The translations under genes were made by a program, and so were the position numbers. Source: Clusia tigrina (taxonomy: Eukaryota > Arthropoda > Insecta > Diptera > Clusiidae). Taken from it: 64,000 nucleotides of DNA. Below the pieces are notes generated by a model. That model was not told where the DNA came from, made no database searches, and saw only the letters and a program-made list of their open reading frames with translations. The stretch is taken from the NCBI GenBank assembly GCA_920105625.2, contig OV050030.1, positions 246,791,889 through 246,855,888 of the forward strand. The letters run 5' to 3'. Shown here piece by piece: positions 39,765 through 53,047 of the stretch; position 1 is the first letter of the stretch, and each line of letters starts with the position of its first letter.

Positions 39765-39770
39765 CTCGAG
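39765..39770. other. Once-per-monomer CTCGAG palindrome
   Basis: CTCGAG occurs at bases 44-49 of the monomer and overlaps AGTACT. It is conserved in most units and lost in recognisable subfamilies (AATCGAG, TCTCAAG, ACTCGTG, ACTTGAG). Two GTAC words per unit, at bases 41-44 and 145-148, are also widely retained. These regular sites explain how such an array would give a ladder on digestion. No protein-binding role can be read from them. Confidence 0.7.
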
Positions 39771-40288
39771 CCTCTTGTCAATTTAAGCTATCGCTCAAAG
39801 CTATGCTACCCTTGAGTCCCAAATCAAACACTGATAAAACTTTAAATGGCCCTAACTTCTATACGGTACGTCCTACACCTATCAAAGTTTGCCACAAACA
39901 AATGCTTGTAACTTTTTACTGGAGCGTCCTAAAACCTGAAAATTTTGTAGCAATAAAGTACTCGAGCCTCTTGTCAATTTAAGCTATCGCTCAAAGCTAT
40001 GCTACCCTTGAGTCCCAAATCAAACACTGATAAGACTTCAAATGGCCCTAACTTCTATACGGGATGTCCTACACCTATCAAACTTTGCAACATACAAATG
40101 CTTGTAACTCTTTACTGGAGCGTCATAAAACCTTAAAATTTTGTAACAATAAAGTAATCGAGCCTCTTGTCAATTTAAGCTATCGCTCAAAGCTATGCTA
40201 CCCTTGAGACCCAAATCACACACTGATAAAACTTAAAATGGCCCTAACTTCTATACGGTACGTCCTACACCTATCAAAGTTTGCAACA

Positions 40289-40302
40289 TACAAATGCTTG
40301 TA
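40289..40302. other. Short dyad (TACAA-ATGC-TTGTA) in each monomer
   Basis: The segment forms a perfect inverted repeat with 5-bp arms and a 4-bp spacer, at bases 176-189 of the reference monomer. Most units carry it. Variants ending CTTTTA, CTTCTA or CTTGTCA break one arm with no compensating change in the other, which argues against strong selection for pairing. The TACAAATACTTGTA variant keeps the arms. It is the clearest dyad in the monomer. A link with centromeric chromatin would be inference. Confidence 0.5.
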
Positions 40303-41277
40303 ACTTTTTACTGGAGCGTCATAAAACCTTGAAATTTTGTAACAATAAAGTACTCGAGCCTCTTGTCAATTTAAGCTATCGCTCAAAGCTATACTACCCT
40401 TGATTCCCAAATCAAACACTGATAAAACTTCAAATGGCCCTAACTTCTATACGGTACGTCCTACACCTATCGAAGTTTGCAACATACAAATGCTTGTAAT
40501 TTTTTACTGGAGCGTCATAAAACCTCTAAATTTTGTAACAATAAAGTACTCGAGCCTCTTGTCAATTTAAGCTATCGTTCAAAGCTATGCTACCCTTGAG
40601 TCCCAAATCAAACACTGATAAAACTTCAAATGGCCCTAACTTCGATACGGTACGTCCAACACCTATCAAAGTTTGCAACATACAAATGCTTGTAACTTTT
40701 TACTGGAGCGTCATAAAGCCTTGAAATTTTGTAACAATGAAGTACTCGAGCCTGTTGTCAATTTAAGCTATCGCTCAAAACTATGCTACCATTGAGTCCC
40801 AAATCAAACACTGATAAAACTTCAAATGACCCTAACTTCTATACGGTATGTCCTATACCTATCAAAGTTTGCAACATACAAATGCTTGTAACTTTTTACT
40901 GGAGCGTAAAGACACCTTGAAATTTTGTAACAATAAAGTACTCGAGCCTCTTGTCAATTTAAGCTATCGCTCAAAGCTATGCTACCCTTGAGTCCCAAAT
41001 CAAACACTGATAAAACTTTAAATGGCCCTAACTTCCATACGGTAAGTCCTACACCTATCAAAGTTTGCAAAATACAAATGCTTGTAACTTTTTACTGGAG
41101 CGTCATAAAACCTTGAAATTTTGTAACAATAAAGTACTCGAGCCTCTTGTCAATTTAAGCTATAGCTCAAACGTATGCTACCCTTGAGTCCTAAATCAAA
41201 CACTGATAAAACTTCAAATGGCCCGAACTTCTATACGGTACATCCTACAAATATCAAAGTTTGCAACATACAAATGC

Positions 41278-43471
41278 TTGTAACTTTTTACTGGAGCGTA
41301 AAAACACCTTGAAATTTTGTAACAATAAAGTACTCGAGCCTCTTGTCAATTTAAGCTATAGGTCAAAGATATGCTACCCTTGAGTCCTAAATCAAACACT
41401 GATAAAACTTCAAATGGCCCGAACTTTTATACGGTACGTCCTACAAATATCAAAGTTTGCAACATATAAATGCTTGTAACTTTTTACTGGAGCGTCATAA
41501 AACCTTGAAATTTTGTAATAATAATGTACTAGAGCCTCCTGTCACTTTAAGCTATCGCTCAAAACTATGCTATCCTTGAGTCCCAAATCAAACACTGATA
41601 AAACCTCAAATGGCCCTAACTTCTATACGGTCCGTCCTACACATATCAAAGTTTGCAACATACAAATGCTTGTAACTTTTTACTGGAGCGTCATAAAACC
41701 TTGAAATTTTGTAACAATAAAATACTCGAGCCTCTTGTCACTTTAAGCTATCGCTCAAAGCTATGCTACCCTTGAGTCCCAAATCAAACACTGATAAAAC
41801 TTCAAATGGCCCTAACTTCTATACGGTACGTCCTACACCTATCAAAGTTTGCAGCATACAAATGCTTGTAACTTTTTACTGGAGCGTCATAAAACCTTGA
41901 AATTTTGTAAGAATAAAGTACTCGAGCCTCTTGCCAATTTAAGTTATCGCTCAAAGCTGTGCTATCCTTGAGTCCCAAATCAAACACTGATAAAACTTCA
42001 AATAGCCCTAACTTCTATACGGTACGTCCTACACCTATCAAAGTTTGCAATATACAAATGCTTGTAACTTTTTACTGGAGCGTCATAAAACCTTGAAATT
42101 TTGTAAAAATAAAGTACTCGAGCCTCTTGTCAATTTAGGCTATCGCTCAAAGCTATGCTACCCTTGAGGTCCAAATCAAACACTGATAAAACTTCAAATG
42201 GCCCTAACTTCTATACGGTACGTCCTACACCTATCAAAGTTTTCAACATACAAATGCTGGTAACTTTTTACTGGAGCGTCATAAAACCTTGAAATTTTGT
42301 AACAATAAAGTACTCGAGCCTCTTGTCAATTTAAGCTATCGCTCAAAGCTATGCTACCCTTGAGTCCCAAATCAAACACTGATAAAACTTTAAATGGCCC
42401 TAACTTCTATACGGTACGTCCTACACCTATCAAAGTTTGCCACAAACAAATGCTTGTAACTTTTTACTGGAGCGTCCTAAAACCTGAAAATTTTGTAGCA
42501 ATAAAGTACTCGAGCCTCTTGTCAATTTAAGCTATCGCTCAAAGCTATGCTACCCTTGAGTCCCAAATCAAACACTGATAAGACTTCAAATGGCCCTAAC
42601 TTCTATACGGGATGTCCTACACCTATCAAAGTTTGCAACATACAAATGCTTGTAACTCTTTACTGGAGCGTCATAAAACCTTAAAATTTTGTAACAATAA
42701 AGTAATCGAGCCTCTTGTCAATTTAAGCTATCGCTCAAAGCTATGCTACCCTTGAGACCCAAATCACACACTGATAAAACTTAAAATGGCCCTAACTTCT
42801 ATACGGTACGTCCTACACCTATCAAAGTTTGCAACATACAAATGCTTGTAACTTTTTACTGGAGCGTCATAAAACCTTGAAATTTTGTAACAATAAAGTA
42901 CTCGAGCCTCTTGTCAATTTAAGCTATCGCTCAAAGCTATACTACCCTTGATTCCCAAATCAAACACTGATAAAACTTCAAATGGCCCTAACTTCTATAC
43001 GGTACGTCCTACACCTATCGAAGTTTGCAACATACAAATGCTTGTAATTTTTTACTGGAGCGTCATAAAACCTCTAAATTTTGTAACAATAAAGTACTCG
43101 AGCCTCTTGTCAATTTAAGCTATCGTTCAAAGCTATGCTACCCTTGAGTCCCAAATCAAACACTGATAAAACTTCAAATGGCCCTAACTTCGATACGGTA
43201 CGTCCAACACCTATCAAAGTTTGCAACATACAAATGCTTGTAACTTTTTACTGGAGCGTCATAAAGCCTTGAAATTTTGTAACAATGAAGTACTCGAGCC
43301 TGTTGTCAATTTAAGCTATCGCTCAAAACTATGCTACCATTGAGTCCCAAATCAAACACTGATAAAACTTCAAATGACCCTAACTTCTATACGGTATGTC
43401 CTATACCTATCAAAGTTTGCAACATACAAATGCTTGTAACTTTTTACTGGAGCGTAAAGACACCTTGAAAT
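41278..43471 (+). repeat. 13-monomer duplication, copy 2 (shorter by ~350 bp)
   Basis: Matches copy 1 with very few differences: I noticed ACACATATC at about 41,640 against ACACCTATC, and AAAGTTTGC at about 42,629 against AAACTTTGC. The match ends at GCGTAAAGACACCTTGAAAT near 43,471, where TATTG and AATCGAG replace TTTTG and ACTCGAG. About two monomers at the end of the unit (40,923-41,277) are not repeated. The low divergence indicates a recent duplication. Confidence 0.85.
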
Positions 43472-44041
43472 ATTGTAACAATAAAGTAATCGAGCCTCTT
43501 GTCAATTTAAGCTATCGCTCAAAGCTATGCTCCCCTTGAGACCCAAATCACACACTGATAAAACTTCAAATGACTCTAACTTCTATACGGTACGTCCTAC
43601 ACCTATCAAAGTTTGCAACATACAAATGCTTGTAACTTTTTACTGGAGCGTCATAAAACCTTGAAATTTTGTAACAATAAAGTACTCGAGCCTCTTCTCA
43701 ATTTAAGCTTTCGCTCAAAGCTATACTACCCTTGATTCCCAAATCAAACACTGATAAAACTTCAAATGGCCCTAACTTCTATACGGTACGTCCTACACCT
43801 ATCAAAGTTTGCAACATACAAATGCTTGTAATTTTTTACTGGAGCGTCATAAAACCTCGAAATTTTGTAACAATAAAGTACTCGAGCCTCTTGTCAATTT
43901 AAGCTATCGTTCAAAGCTATGCTACCCTTGAGTCCCAAATCAAACACTGATAAAACTTCAAATGGCCCTAACTTCGATACGGTACGTCCAACACCTATCA
44001 AAGTTTGCAACATACAAATGCTTGTAACTTTTTACTGGAGC

Positions 44042-45410
44042 GTCATAAAGCCTTGAAATTTTGTACCAATGAAGTACTCGAGCCTCTTGTCAATTTAAGC
44101 TATCGCTCAAAAATATGCTACCCTTGAGTCCCAAATCAAACACTGATAAAACTTCAAATGGCCCTAACTTCTATACGGTGCATCCTATACCTATCAAAGT
44201 TTGCAACATACAAATGCTTGTAACTTTTTACTGGAGCGTCATAAAACCTTGAAATTTTGTAACAATAAAGTACTCGAGCCTCTTGTCAATTTAAGCTATC
44301 GCTCAAAGCTATGCTACCCTTGAGTCCCAAATCAAACACTGATAGAGCTTCAAATGGCTCTAACTTCTATACGGTACGTCCTATACCTATCAAGGTTTGC
44401 AACATACAAATGCTTGTAACTTTTTACTGGAGCGTAAAACCACCTTGAAATTTTGTAACAATAAAGTAATCGAGCCTCTTGTCAATTTAAGCTATCGCTC
44501 AAAGCTATGCTACCCTTGAGTCCCAAATCGAACACTGATAAAACTTCAAACGGCCCTAACTTCTATACGGTACGTCCTACACCTATCAAAATTTGCAACA
44601 TACAAATGCTTGTAACTTTTTACTGGAGCGTCATAAAATCTTGAAATTTTGTAACAATAAAGTACTCGAGCCTCTTGTAAATTCAAGTTATCGCTCAAAG
44701 CTATGTTACCCTTGAGTCAGAATCAAACACTGATAAAACTTCAAATGGCCCTCACTCCTATACGGTACGTCCTACACCTATCAAAGTTTGCAACATACAA
44801 ATGCTTGTAAAATTTTACTGGAGCGTCATAAAACCTTGAAATTTTGTAACAATAAAGTACTCGAGCCTCTTGTCAATTTAAGCTATCCCTCAAAGCTATG
44901 CTACCCTTGAGTCCCAAATCAAACACTGATAAAACTTCAAACGGCCCTAACTTCTATACGGTACGTCCTACACCTATCAAAATTTGCAACATACAAATGC
45001 TTGTAACTTTTTACTGGAGCGTCATAAAATCTTTAAATTTTGTAACAATAAAGTACTCGAGTCTCTTGTCAATTCAAGCTATCGCTCAAAGCTATGTTAC
45101 CCTTGAGTCAGAATCAAACACTGATAAAACTTCAAATGGCCCTCACTCCTATACGGTACGTCCTACACCTATCAAAGTTTGCAACACACAAATGCTTGTA
45201 AAATTTTACTGGAGCGTCATAAAACCTTGAAATTTTGTAACAATAAAGTACTCGAGCCTCTTGTCAATTTAAGCTATCCCTCAAACTATGCTACCCTTGA
45301 GTCCCAAATCAAACATTGATAAAACTTCAAACGGCCCTAACTTCTATACGGTACGTCCTACACCTATCAAAGTTTGCAACATACAAATGCTTGTAACTTT
45401 TTACTGGAGC
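44042..45410 (+). repeat. 7-monomer (1,369-bp) duplication, copy 1
   Basis: Runs from the CATAAAGCC, TTTTGTACCAATGAAG unit through the GATAGAGCTTC, GCGTAAAACCACC, AATCGAACACTG, GTTACCC and CTATCCCTC units. The same order follows directly at an offset of 1,369 bp. The 110-codon frame at 44,898-45,230 recurs at 46,267 with one residue changed, because the monomers are copied. Confidence 0.85.
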
Positions 45411-46779
45411 GTCATAAAGCCTTGAAATTTTGTACCAATGAAGTACTCGAGCCTCTTGTCAATTTAAGCTATCGCTCAAAAATATGCTACCCTTGAGTCC
45501 CAAATCAAACACTGATAAAACTTCAAATGGCCCTAACTTCTATACGGTGCATCCTATACCTATCAAAGTTTGCAACATACAAATGCTTGTAACTTTTTAC
45601 TGGAGCGTCATAAAACCTTGAAATTTTGTAACAATAAAGTACTCGAGCCTCTTGTCAATTTAAGCTATCGCTCAAAGCTATGCTACCCTTGAGTCCCAAA
45701 TCAAACACTGATAGAGCTTCAAATGGCTCTAACTTCTATACGGTACGTCCTATACCTATCAAGGTTTGCAACATACAAATGCTTGTAACTTTTTACTGGA
45801 GCGTAAAACCACCTTGAAATTTTGTAACAATAAAGTAATCGAGCCTCTTGTCAATTTAACCTATCGCTCAAAGCTATGCTACCCTTGAGTCCCAAATCGA
45901 ACACTGATAAAACTTCAAACGGCCCTAACTTCTATACGGTACGTCCTACACCTATCAAAATTTGCAACATACAAATGCTTGTAACTTTTTACTGGAGCGT
46001 CATAAAATCTTGAAATTTTGTAACAATAAAGTACTCGAGCCTCTTGTAAATTCAAGTTATCGCTCAAAGCTATGTTACCCTTGAGTCAGAATCAAACACT
46101 GATAAAACTTCAAATGGCCCTCACTCCTATACGGTACGTCCTACACCTATCAAAGTTTGCAACATACAAATGCTTGTAAAATTTTACTGGAGCGTCATAA
46201 AACCTTGAAATTTTGTAACAATAAAGTACTCGAGCCTCTTGTCAATTTAAGCTATCCCTCAAAGCTATGCTACCCTTGAGTCCCAAATCAAACACTGATA
46301 AAACTTCAAACGGCCCTAACTTCTATACGGTACGTCCTACACCTATCAAAATTTGCAACATACAAATGCTTGTAACTTTTTACTGGAGCGTCATAAAATC
46401 TTTAAATTTTGTAACAATAAAGTACTCGAGTCTCTTGTCAATTCAAGCTATCGCTCAAAGCTATGTTACCCTTGAGTCAGAATCAAACACTGATAAAACT
46501 TCAAATGGCCCTCACTCCTATACGGTACGTCCTACACCTATCAAAGTTTGCAACATACAAATGCTTGTAAAATTTTACTGGAGCGTCATAAAACCTTGAA
46601 ATTTTGTAACAATAAAGTACTCGAGCCTCTTGTCAATTTAAGCTATCCCTCAAACTATGCTACCCTTGAGTCCCAAATCAAACATTGATAAAACTTCAAA
46701 CGGCCCTAACTTCTATACGGTACGTCCTACACCTATCAAAGTTTGCAACATACAAATGCTTGTAACTTTTTACTGGAGC
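45411..46779 (+). repeat. 7-monomer (1,369-bp) duplication, copy 2
   Basis: Immediate tandem copy of 44,042-45,410. It differs at a few bases, for example AATTTAACCTATCG near 45,855 against AATTTAAGC, and AACATACAAATGC near 46,552 against AACACACAAATGC. The following monomer has CATAAAACC and no longer CATAAAGCC, which marks the end. Confidence 0.85.
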
Positions 46780-48740
46780 GTCATAAAACCTTGAAATTTT
46801 GTGACAATAAAGTACTCGAGCCTCTTGTCAATTCAAGCTATCGCTCAAAGCTAAGTTACCCTTGAGTCCCAAATCAAACACTGATAAAACTTCAAACGGC
46901 CCTAAGTTCTATACGGTACGTCCTACACCTATCAAAGTTTGCAACATACAAATGCTTGTAACTTTTTACTAGAGCGTCATAAATCCTTGAAATTTGGTAA
47001 CAATATAGTACTCGAGCCTCTTGTCAATTTAAGCTATCGCTCAAAGCTATGTTACCTTTGAGTCAGTATCAAACACTGATAAAACTTCAAATGGCCCTCA
47101 CTCCTATACGGTACGTCCTACAGCTATCAAAGTTTGCAATATACAAATGCTTGTAACTTTTTACTGAAGCGTCATAAAACCTTGAAATTTTGTAACAATA
47201 AAGTACTCGAGCCTCTTGTCAAGTTAAGCTATCGCTCAAAGCTATGCTACCCTTGAATCCCAAATCAAACACTGATAAAACTTCAAATGGCCCTAATTTC
47301 TATACGGTACGTCCTACACCTATCAATGTTTGCAACATACAAATGCTTGTAACTTTTTACTGAAGCGTCATAAAACCTTGAAATTTTGTAACAATAAAGT
47401 ACTCGAGCCTCTTGTCAATTTAAGTTATCGCTCAAAGCTATGCTACCCTTGGGTCTCAACTCAAACACTGATAAAACTTCATATGGCCCTAACTTCTATT
47501 AGGTACGTCCTACACCTATCAAAGTTTGCAACATACAAATGCTTGTAACTTTTTACTGGAGCGTCATAAAACCTTGAAATTTTGTAACAATAAAGTACTC
47601 GAGCCTCTTGTCAAGTTAAGCTATCGCTCAAAGCTATGCTACCTTTGAGTTCCAAATCAAACACTGATAAAACTTCATATGGCCCTAACTTCTATAAGGT
47701 ACGTCCTACACCTATCAAAGTTTGCAACATACAAATGCTTGTAACTTTTTACTGGAGCGTCATAAAACCTTGAAATTTTGCAACAATAAAGTACTCGAGC
47801 CTCTTGTCAAGTTAAGCTATCGCTCAAAGCTATGCTACACTTGAGTCCCAAATCAAACACTGATAAAACTTCAAATGGCCCTAACGTCTATACGGTACGT
47901 CCTACACCTATAAAAGTTTGCAACATACGAATGCTTTTAACTTTTTACTGGAGCGTCATAAAACCTTGAAATTTTGTAACAATAAAGTACTCGAGCCTCT
48001 TGTCAAGTTAAGCTATCGCTCAAAGCTATGCTACACTTGAGTCCCAAATCAAACACTGATAAAACTTCAAATGGCCCTAACTTCTATACGGTGCATCCTA
48101 TACCTATCAAAGTTTGCAACATACAAATGCTTGTAACTTTTTAATGGAGCGTCATAAAACCTTGAAATTTTGTAACAATAAAGTACTCGTGCCTCTTGCC
48201 AATTTAAGATATCGCTCAATGCTATGCTACCCTTGAGTCCCAAATCAAACACTGATAAAACTTCAAACGGCCCTATTTTCTATACGGTACGTCCTACACC
48301 TATCAAAGTTTGCAACATACAAATGCTTGTAACTTTTTACTGGAGCGTCATAAATCCTTGAAATTTGGTAACAATAAAGTACTCGAGCCTCTTGTCAATT
48401 TAAGCTATCGCTCATAGCTATGTTACCCTTGAGTCAGAATCAAACACTGATAAAACTTTAAATGGCCCTCACTCCTATACGGTACGTCCTACAGCTATCA
48501 AAGTTTGCAATATACAAATGCTTGTAACTTTTTACTGAAGCGTCATAAAACCTTGAAATTTTGTAACAATAAAGTACTCGAGCCTCTTGTCAAGTTAAGC
48601 TATCGCTCAAAGCTATGCTACCCTTGAGTCCCAAATCAAACACTGATAAAACTTCAAAAGGCCCTAATTTCTATACGGTACGTCCTACGCCTATCAATGT
48701 TTGCAACATACAAATGCTTGTAACTTTTTACTGGAGCGTC

Positions 48741-51700
48741 ATAAAGCCTTGAAATTTTGTAACAATGAAGTACTCGAGCCTGTTGTCAATTTAAGCTATC
48801 GCTCAAAACTATGCTACCATTGAGTCCCAAATCAAACACTGATAAAACTTCAAATGACCCTAACTTCTATACGGTATGTCCTATACCTATCAAAGTTTGC
48901 AACATACAAATGCTTGTAACTTTTTACTGGAGCGTAAAGACACCTTGAAATATTGTAACAATAAAGTAATCGAGCCTCTTGTCAATTTAAGCTATCGCTC
49001 AAAGCTATGCTCCCCTTGAGACCCAAATCACACACTGATAAAACTTCAAATGGCTCTAACTTCTATACGGTACGTCCTACACCTATCAAAGTTTGCAACA
49101 TACAAATGCTTGTAACTTTTTACTGGAGCGTCATAAAACCTTGAAATTTTGTAACAATAAAGTACTCGAGCCTCTTCTCAATTTAAGCTTTCGCTCAAAG
49201 CTATACTACCCTTGATTCCCAAATCAAACACTGATAAAACTTCAAATGGCCCTAACTTCTATACCGTACGTCCTACACCTATCAAAGTTTGCAACATACA
49301 AATGCTTGTAATTTTTTACTGGAGCGTCATAAAACCTCGAAATTTTGTAACAATAAAGTACTCGAGCCTCTTGTCAATTTAAGCTATCGTTCAAAGCTAT
49401 GCTACCCTTGAGTCCCAAATCAAACACTGATAAAACTTCAAATGGCCCTAACTTCGATACGGTACGTCCAACACCTATCAAAGTTTGCAACATACAAATG
49501 CTTGTAACTTTTTACTGGAGCGTCATAAAGCCTTGAAATTTTGTAACAATGAAGTACTCGAGCCTCTTGTCAATTTAAGCTATCGCTCAAAAATATGCTA
49601 CCCTTGAGTCCCAAATCAAACACTGATAAAACTTCAAATGGCCCTAACTTCTATACGGTGCATCCTATACCTATCAAAGTTTGCAACATACAAATGCTTG
49701 TAACTTTTTAGTGGAGCGTAATAAAACCTTGAAGTTTTGTAACAATAAAGTACTCGAGCCTCTTGTCAATTTAAGCTATCGCTCAAAGCTATGCTTCCCT
49801 TGAGTCCCAAATCAAACACTGATAAAACTTCAAATGGCCCTAACTTCTATACAGTACGTCCTACACCTATCAAAGTTTGCAACATACAAATGCTTGTAAC
49901 TTTTTACTGGAGCGTCATAAAACCTTGAAATTTTGTAACAATAAAGTACTCGAGCCTCTTGTCAATTTAAGCTATCGCTCAAAGCTATGCTACCCTTGAG
50001 TCCCAAATCAAACACTGATAGAGCTTCAAATGGCTCTAACTTCTATACGGTACGTCCTATACCTATCAAGGTTTGCAACATACAAATGCTTGTAACTTTT
50101 TACTGGAGCGTAAAACCACCTTGAAATTTTGTAACAATAAAGTAATCGAGCCTCTTGTCAATTTAAGCTATCGCTCAAAGCTATGCTACCCTTGAGTCCC
50201 AAATCGAACACTGATAAAACTTCAAACGGCCCTAACTTCTATACGGTACGTCCTACACCTATCAAAATTTGCAACATACAAATGCTTGTAACTTTTTACT
50301 GGAGCGTCATAAAATCTTGAAATTTTGTAACAATAAAGTACTCGAGCCTCTTGTCAATTCAAGCTATCGCTCAAAGCTATGTTACCCTTGAGTCAGAATC
50401 AAACACTGATAAAACTTCAAATGGCCCTCACTCCTATACGGTACGTCCTACACCTATCAAAGTTTGCAACATACAAATGCTTGTAAAATTTTACTGGAGC
50501 GTCATAAAACCTTGAAATTTTGTAACAATAAAGTACTCGAGCCTCTTGTCAATTTAAGCTATCCCTCAAAGCTATGCTACCCTTGAGTCCCAAATCAAAC
50601 ACTGATAAAACTTCAAACGGCCCTAACTTCTATACGGTACGTCCTACACCTATCAAAATTTGCAACATACAAATGCTTGTAACTTTTTACTGGAGCGTCA
50701 TAAAATCTTTAAATTTTGTAACAATAAAGTACTCGAGTCTCTTGTCAATTCAAGCTATCGCTCAAAGCTATGTTACCCTTGAGTCAGAATCAAACACTGA
50801 TAAAACTTCAAATGGCCCACACTCCTATACGGTACGTCCTACACCTATCAAAGTTTGCAACATACAAATGGTTGTAAAATTTTACTGGAGCGTCATAAAA
50901 CCTTGAAATTTTGTAACAATAAAGTACTCGAGCCTCTTGTCAATTTAAGCTTTCCCTCAAACTATGCTACCCTTGAGTCCCAAATCAAACATTGATAAAA
51001 CTTCAAACGGCCCTAACTTCTATACGGTACGTCCTACACCTATCAAAGTTTGCAACATACAAATGCTTGTAACTTTTTACTGGAGCGTCATAAAACCTTG
51101 AAATTTTGTGACAATAAAGTACTCGAGCCCCTTGTCAATTCAAGCTATCGCTCAAAGCTAAGTTACCCTTGAGTCCCAAATCAAACACTGATAAAACTTC
51201 AAACGGCCCTAAGTTCTATACGGTACGTCCTACACTTATCAAAGTTTGCAACATACAAATGTTTGTAACTTTTTACTAGAGCGTCATAAATCCTTGAAAT
51301 TTGGTAACAATATAGTACTCGAGCCTCTTGTCAATTTAAGCTATCGCTCAAAGCTATGTTACCCTTGAGTCAGAATCAAACACTGATACAACTTCAAATG
51401 GCCCTCACTCTTATACGGTACGTCCTACAGCTATCAAAGTTTGCAATATACAAATGCTTGTAACTTTTTACTGAAGCGTCATAAAACCTTGAAATTTTGT
51501 AACAATAAAGTACTCGAGCCTCTTGTCAAGTTAAGCTATCGCTCAAAGCTATGCTACCCTTGAATCCCAAATCAAACACTGATAAAACTTCAAATGGCCC
51601 TAATTTCTATACGGTACGTCCTACACCTATCAATGTTTGCAACATACAAATGCTTGTAACTTTTTACTGAAGCGTCATAAAACCTTGAAATTTTGTAACA

Positions 51701-53047
51701 ATAAAGTACTCGAGCCTCTTGTCAATTTAAGCTATCGCTCAAAGCTATGCTACCCTTGGGTCTCAACTCAAACACTGATAAAACTTCATATGGCCCTAAC
51801 TTCTATTAGGTACGTCCTACACCTATCAAAGTTTGCAACATACAAATGCTTGTAACTTTTTACTGGAGCGTCATAAAACCTTGAAATTTTGTAACAATAA
51901 AGTACTCGAGCCTCTTGTCAAGTTAAGCTATCGCTCAAAGCTATGCTACCTTTGAGTTCCAAATCAAACACTGATAAAACTTCATATGGCCCTAACTTCT
52001 ATAAGGTACGTCCTACACCTATCAAAGTTTGCAACATACAAATGCTTGTAACTTTTTACTGGAGCGTCATAAAACCTTGAAATTTTGCAACAATAAAGTA
52101 CTCGAGCCTCTTGTCAAGTTAAGCTATCGCTCAAAGCTATGCTACACTTGAGTCCCAAATCAAACACTGATAAAACTTCAAATGGCCCTAACGTCTATAC
52201 GGTACGTCCTACACCTATAAAAGTTTGCAACATACGAATGCTTTTAACTTTTTACTGGAGCGTCATAAAACCTTGAAATTTTGTAACAATAAAGTACTCG
52301 AGCCTCTTGTCAAGTTAAGCTATCGCTCAAAGCTATGCTACACTTGAGTCCCAAATCAAACACTGATAAAACTTCAAATGGCCCTAACTTCTATACGGTG
52401 CATCCTATACCTATCAAAGTTTGCAACATACAAATGCTTGTAACTTTTTAATGGAGCGTCATAAAACCTTGAAATTTTGTAACAATAAAGTACTCGTGCC
52501 TCTTGCCAATTTAAGATATCGCTCAATGCTATGCTACCCTTGAGTCCCAAATCAAACACTGATAAAACTTCAAACGGCCCTATTTTCTATACGGTACGTC
52601 CTACACCTATCAAAGTTTGCAACATACAAATGCTTGTAACTTTTTACTAGAGCGTCATAAATCCTTGAAATTTGGTAACAATATAGTACTCGAGCCTCTT
52701 GTCAATTTAAGCTATCGCTCATAGCTATGTTACCCTTGAGTCAGAATCAAACACTGATAAAACTTTAAATGGCCCTCACTCCTATACGGTACGTCCTACA
52801 GCTATCAAAGTTTGCAATATACAAATGCTTGTAACTTTTTACTGAAGCGTCATAAAACCTTGAAATTTTGTAACAATAAAGTACTCGAGCCTCTTGTCAA
52901 GTTAAGCTATCGCTCAAAGCTATGCTACCCTTGAGTCCCAAATCAAACACTGATAAAACTTCAAAAGGCCCTAATTTCTATACGGTACGTCCTACGCCTA
53001 TCAATGTTTGCAACATACAAATGCTTGTAACTTTTTACTGGAGCGTC
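48741..53047 (+). repeat. 22-monomer higher-order repeat, copy 2 (4,307 bp)
   Basis: Twenty-two monomers in an order that is repeated exactly 4,307 bp downstream. Markers in order are CCTGTTGTC, AAAGACACC, CTTCTCAATTTAAGCTTTCG, TTCGATACGG, AGTGGAGCGTAATAAAACC, GATAGAGC, AATCGAACAC, CTATCCCTC, TTTGTGACAATAAAG, GCTAAGTTACCC, AACTCAAACACTG, the ACGTCTATACGG unit, cassette L and an AAAAGGCCC unit. The junction with copy 1 lies between ACGCCTATCAATG (about 48,698) and CATAAAGCC. Confidence 0.9.

Larger units (their letters stand above)
39722..39917 (+). repeat. Representative near-consensus monomer (196 bp)
   Basis: This unit differs from my by-eye consensus at three bases: a C-to-T in the ACTTCAAATGG segment and two changes in GCAACATAC. 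It is a convenient reference phase: base 1 is the A of ACTGGAGCG, AATAAA lies at bases 35-40, an AGTACT/CTCGAG overlap at 40-49, the AAGCTAT direct repeat at 64-70 and 77-83, and a GTAC at 145-148. The window divided by 196 gives about 326 such units. Most variation elsewhere is a limited set of recurring alternative bases at fixed positions, which is what lets higher-order blocks be recognised. Confidence 0.9.
38730..41277 (+). repeat. 13-monomer (2,548-bp) duplication, copy 1
   Basis: Starts at the GCGTAAAAACACC, CTATAGGTCAAAGATATG unit and contains many private variants: AATAATAATGTACTAG, CTCCTGTCACTTT, GCAGCATAC, GTAAGAATAAAG, AAAGCTGTGC, CTTGAGGTCC, GCCACAAAC, ACGGGATGTCC, CACACACTG, CCTCTAAAT, TTCGATACGG and AATGAAGTACTC. 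All recur in the same order 2,548 bp later. The 61-codon frame at 39,254-39,439 is carried along unchanged to 41,802-41,987. Confidence 0.87.
43258..48740 (+). repeat. 22-monomer higher-order repeat, copy 1 (rearranged, 5,483 bp)
   Basis: Begins at CATAAAGCC, AATGAAGTACTCGAGCCTGTTG, as the next two copies do. It is 1,176 bp (six monomers) longer than they are. This is explained by an extra 7-monomer tandem duplication (44,042-46,779) less one monomer that the later copies carry at about 49,710-49,905 (AGTGGAGCGTAATAAAACC, GCTTCCC). From about 45,600 onward it matches copy 2 at a constant offset of 4,307 bp. It overlaps the end of the 13-monomer duplication. Confidence 0.8.

Noticed and set aside
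40620..40670. CENP-B-box-like TTCG in the TTCGATACGGTACG variant
   Set aside because: After TTCG and four bases the required A is a G, and no CGGG follows, so the core pattern fails.
44898..45230. 110-codon frame repeated at 46,267, 50,574 and 54,881
   Set aside because: The frame is copied only because the HOR block is copied (offsets 1,369 and 4,307). It has no recognisable domain and appears only in blocks sharing the same indels.
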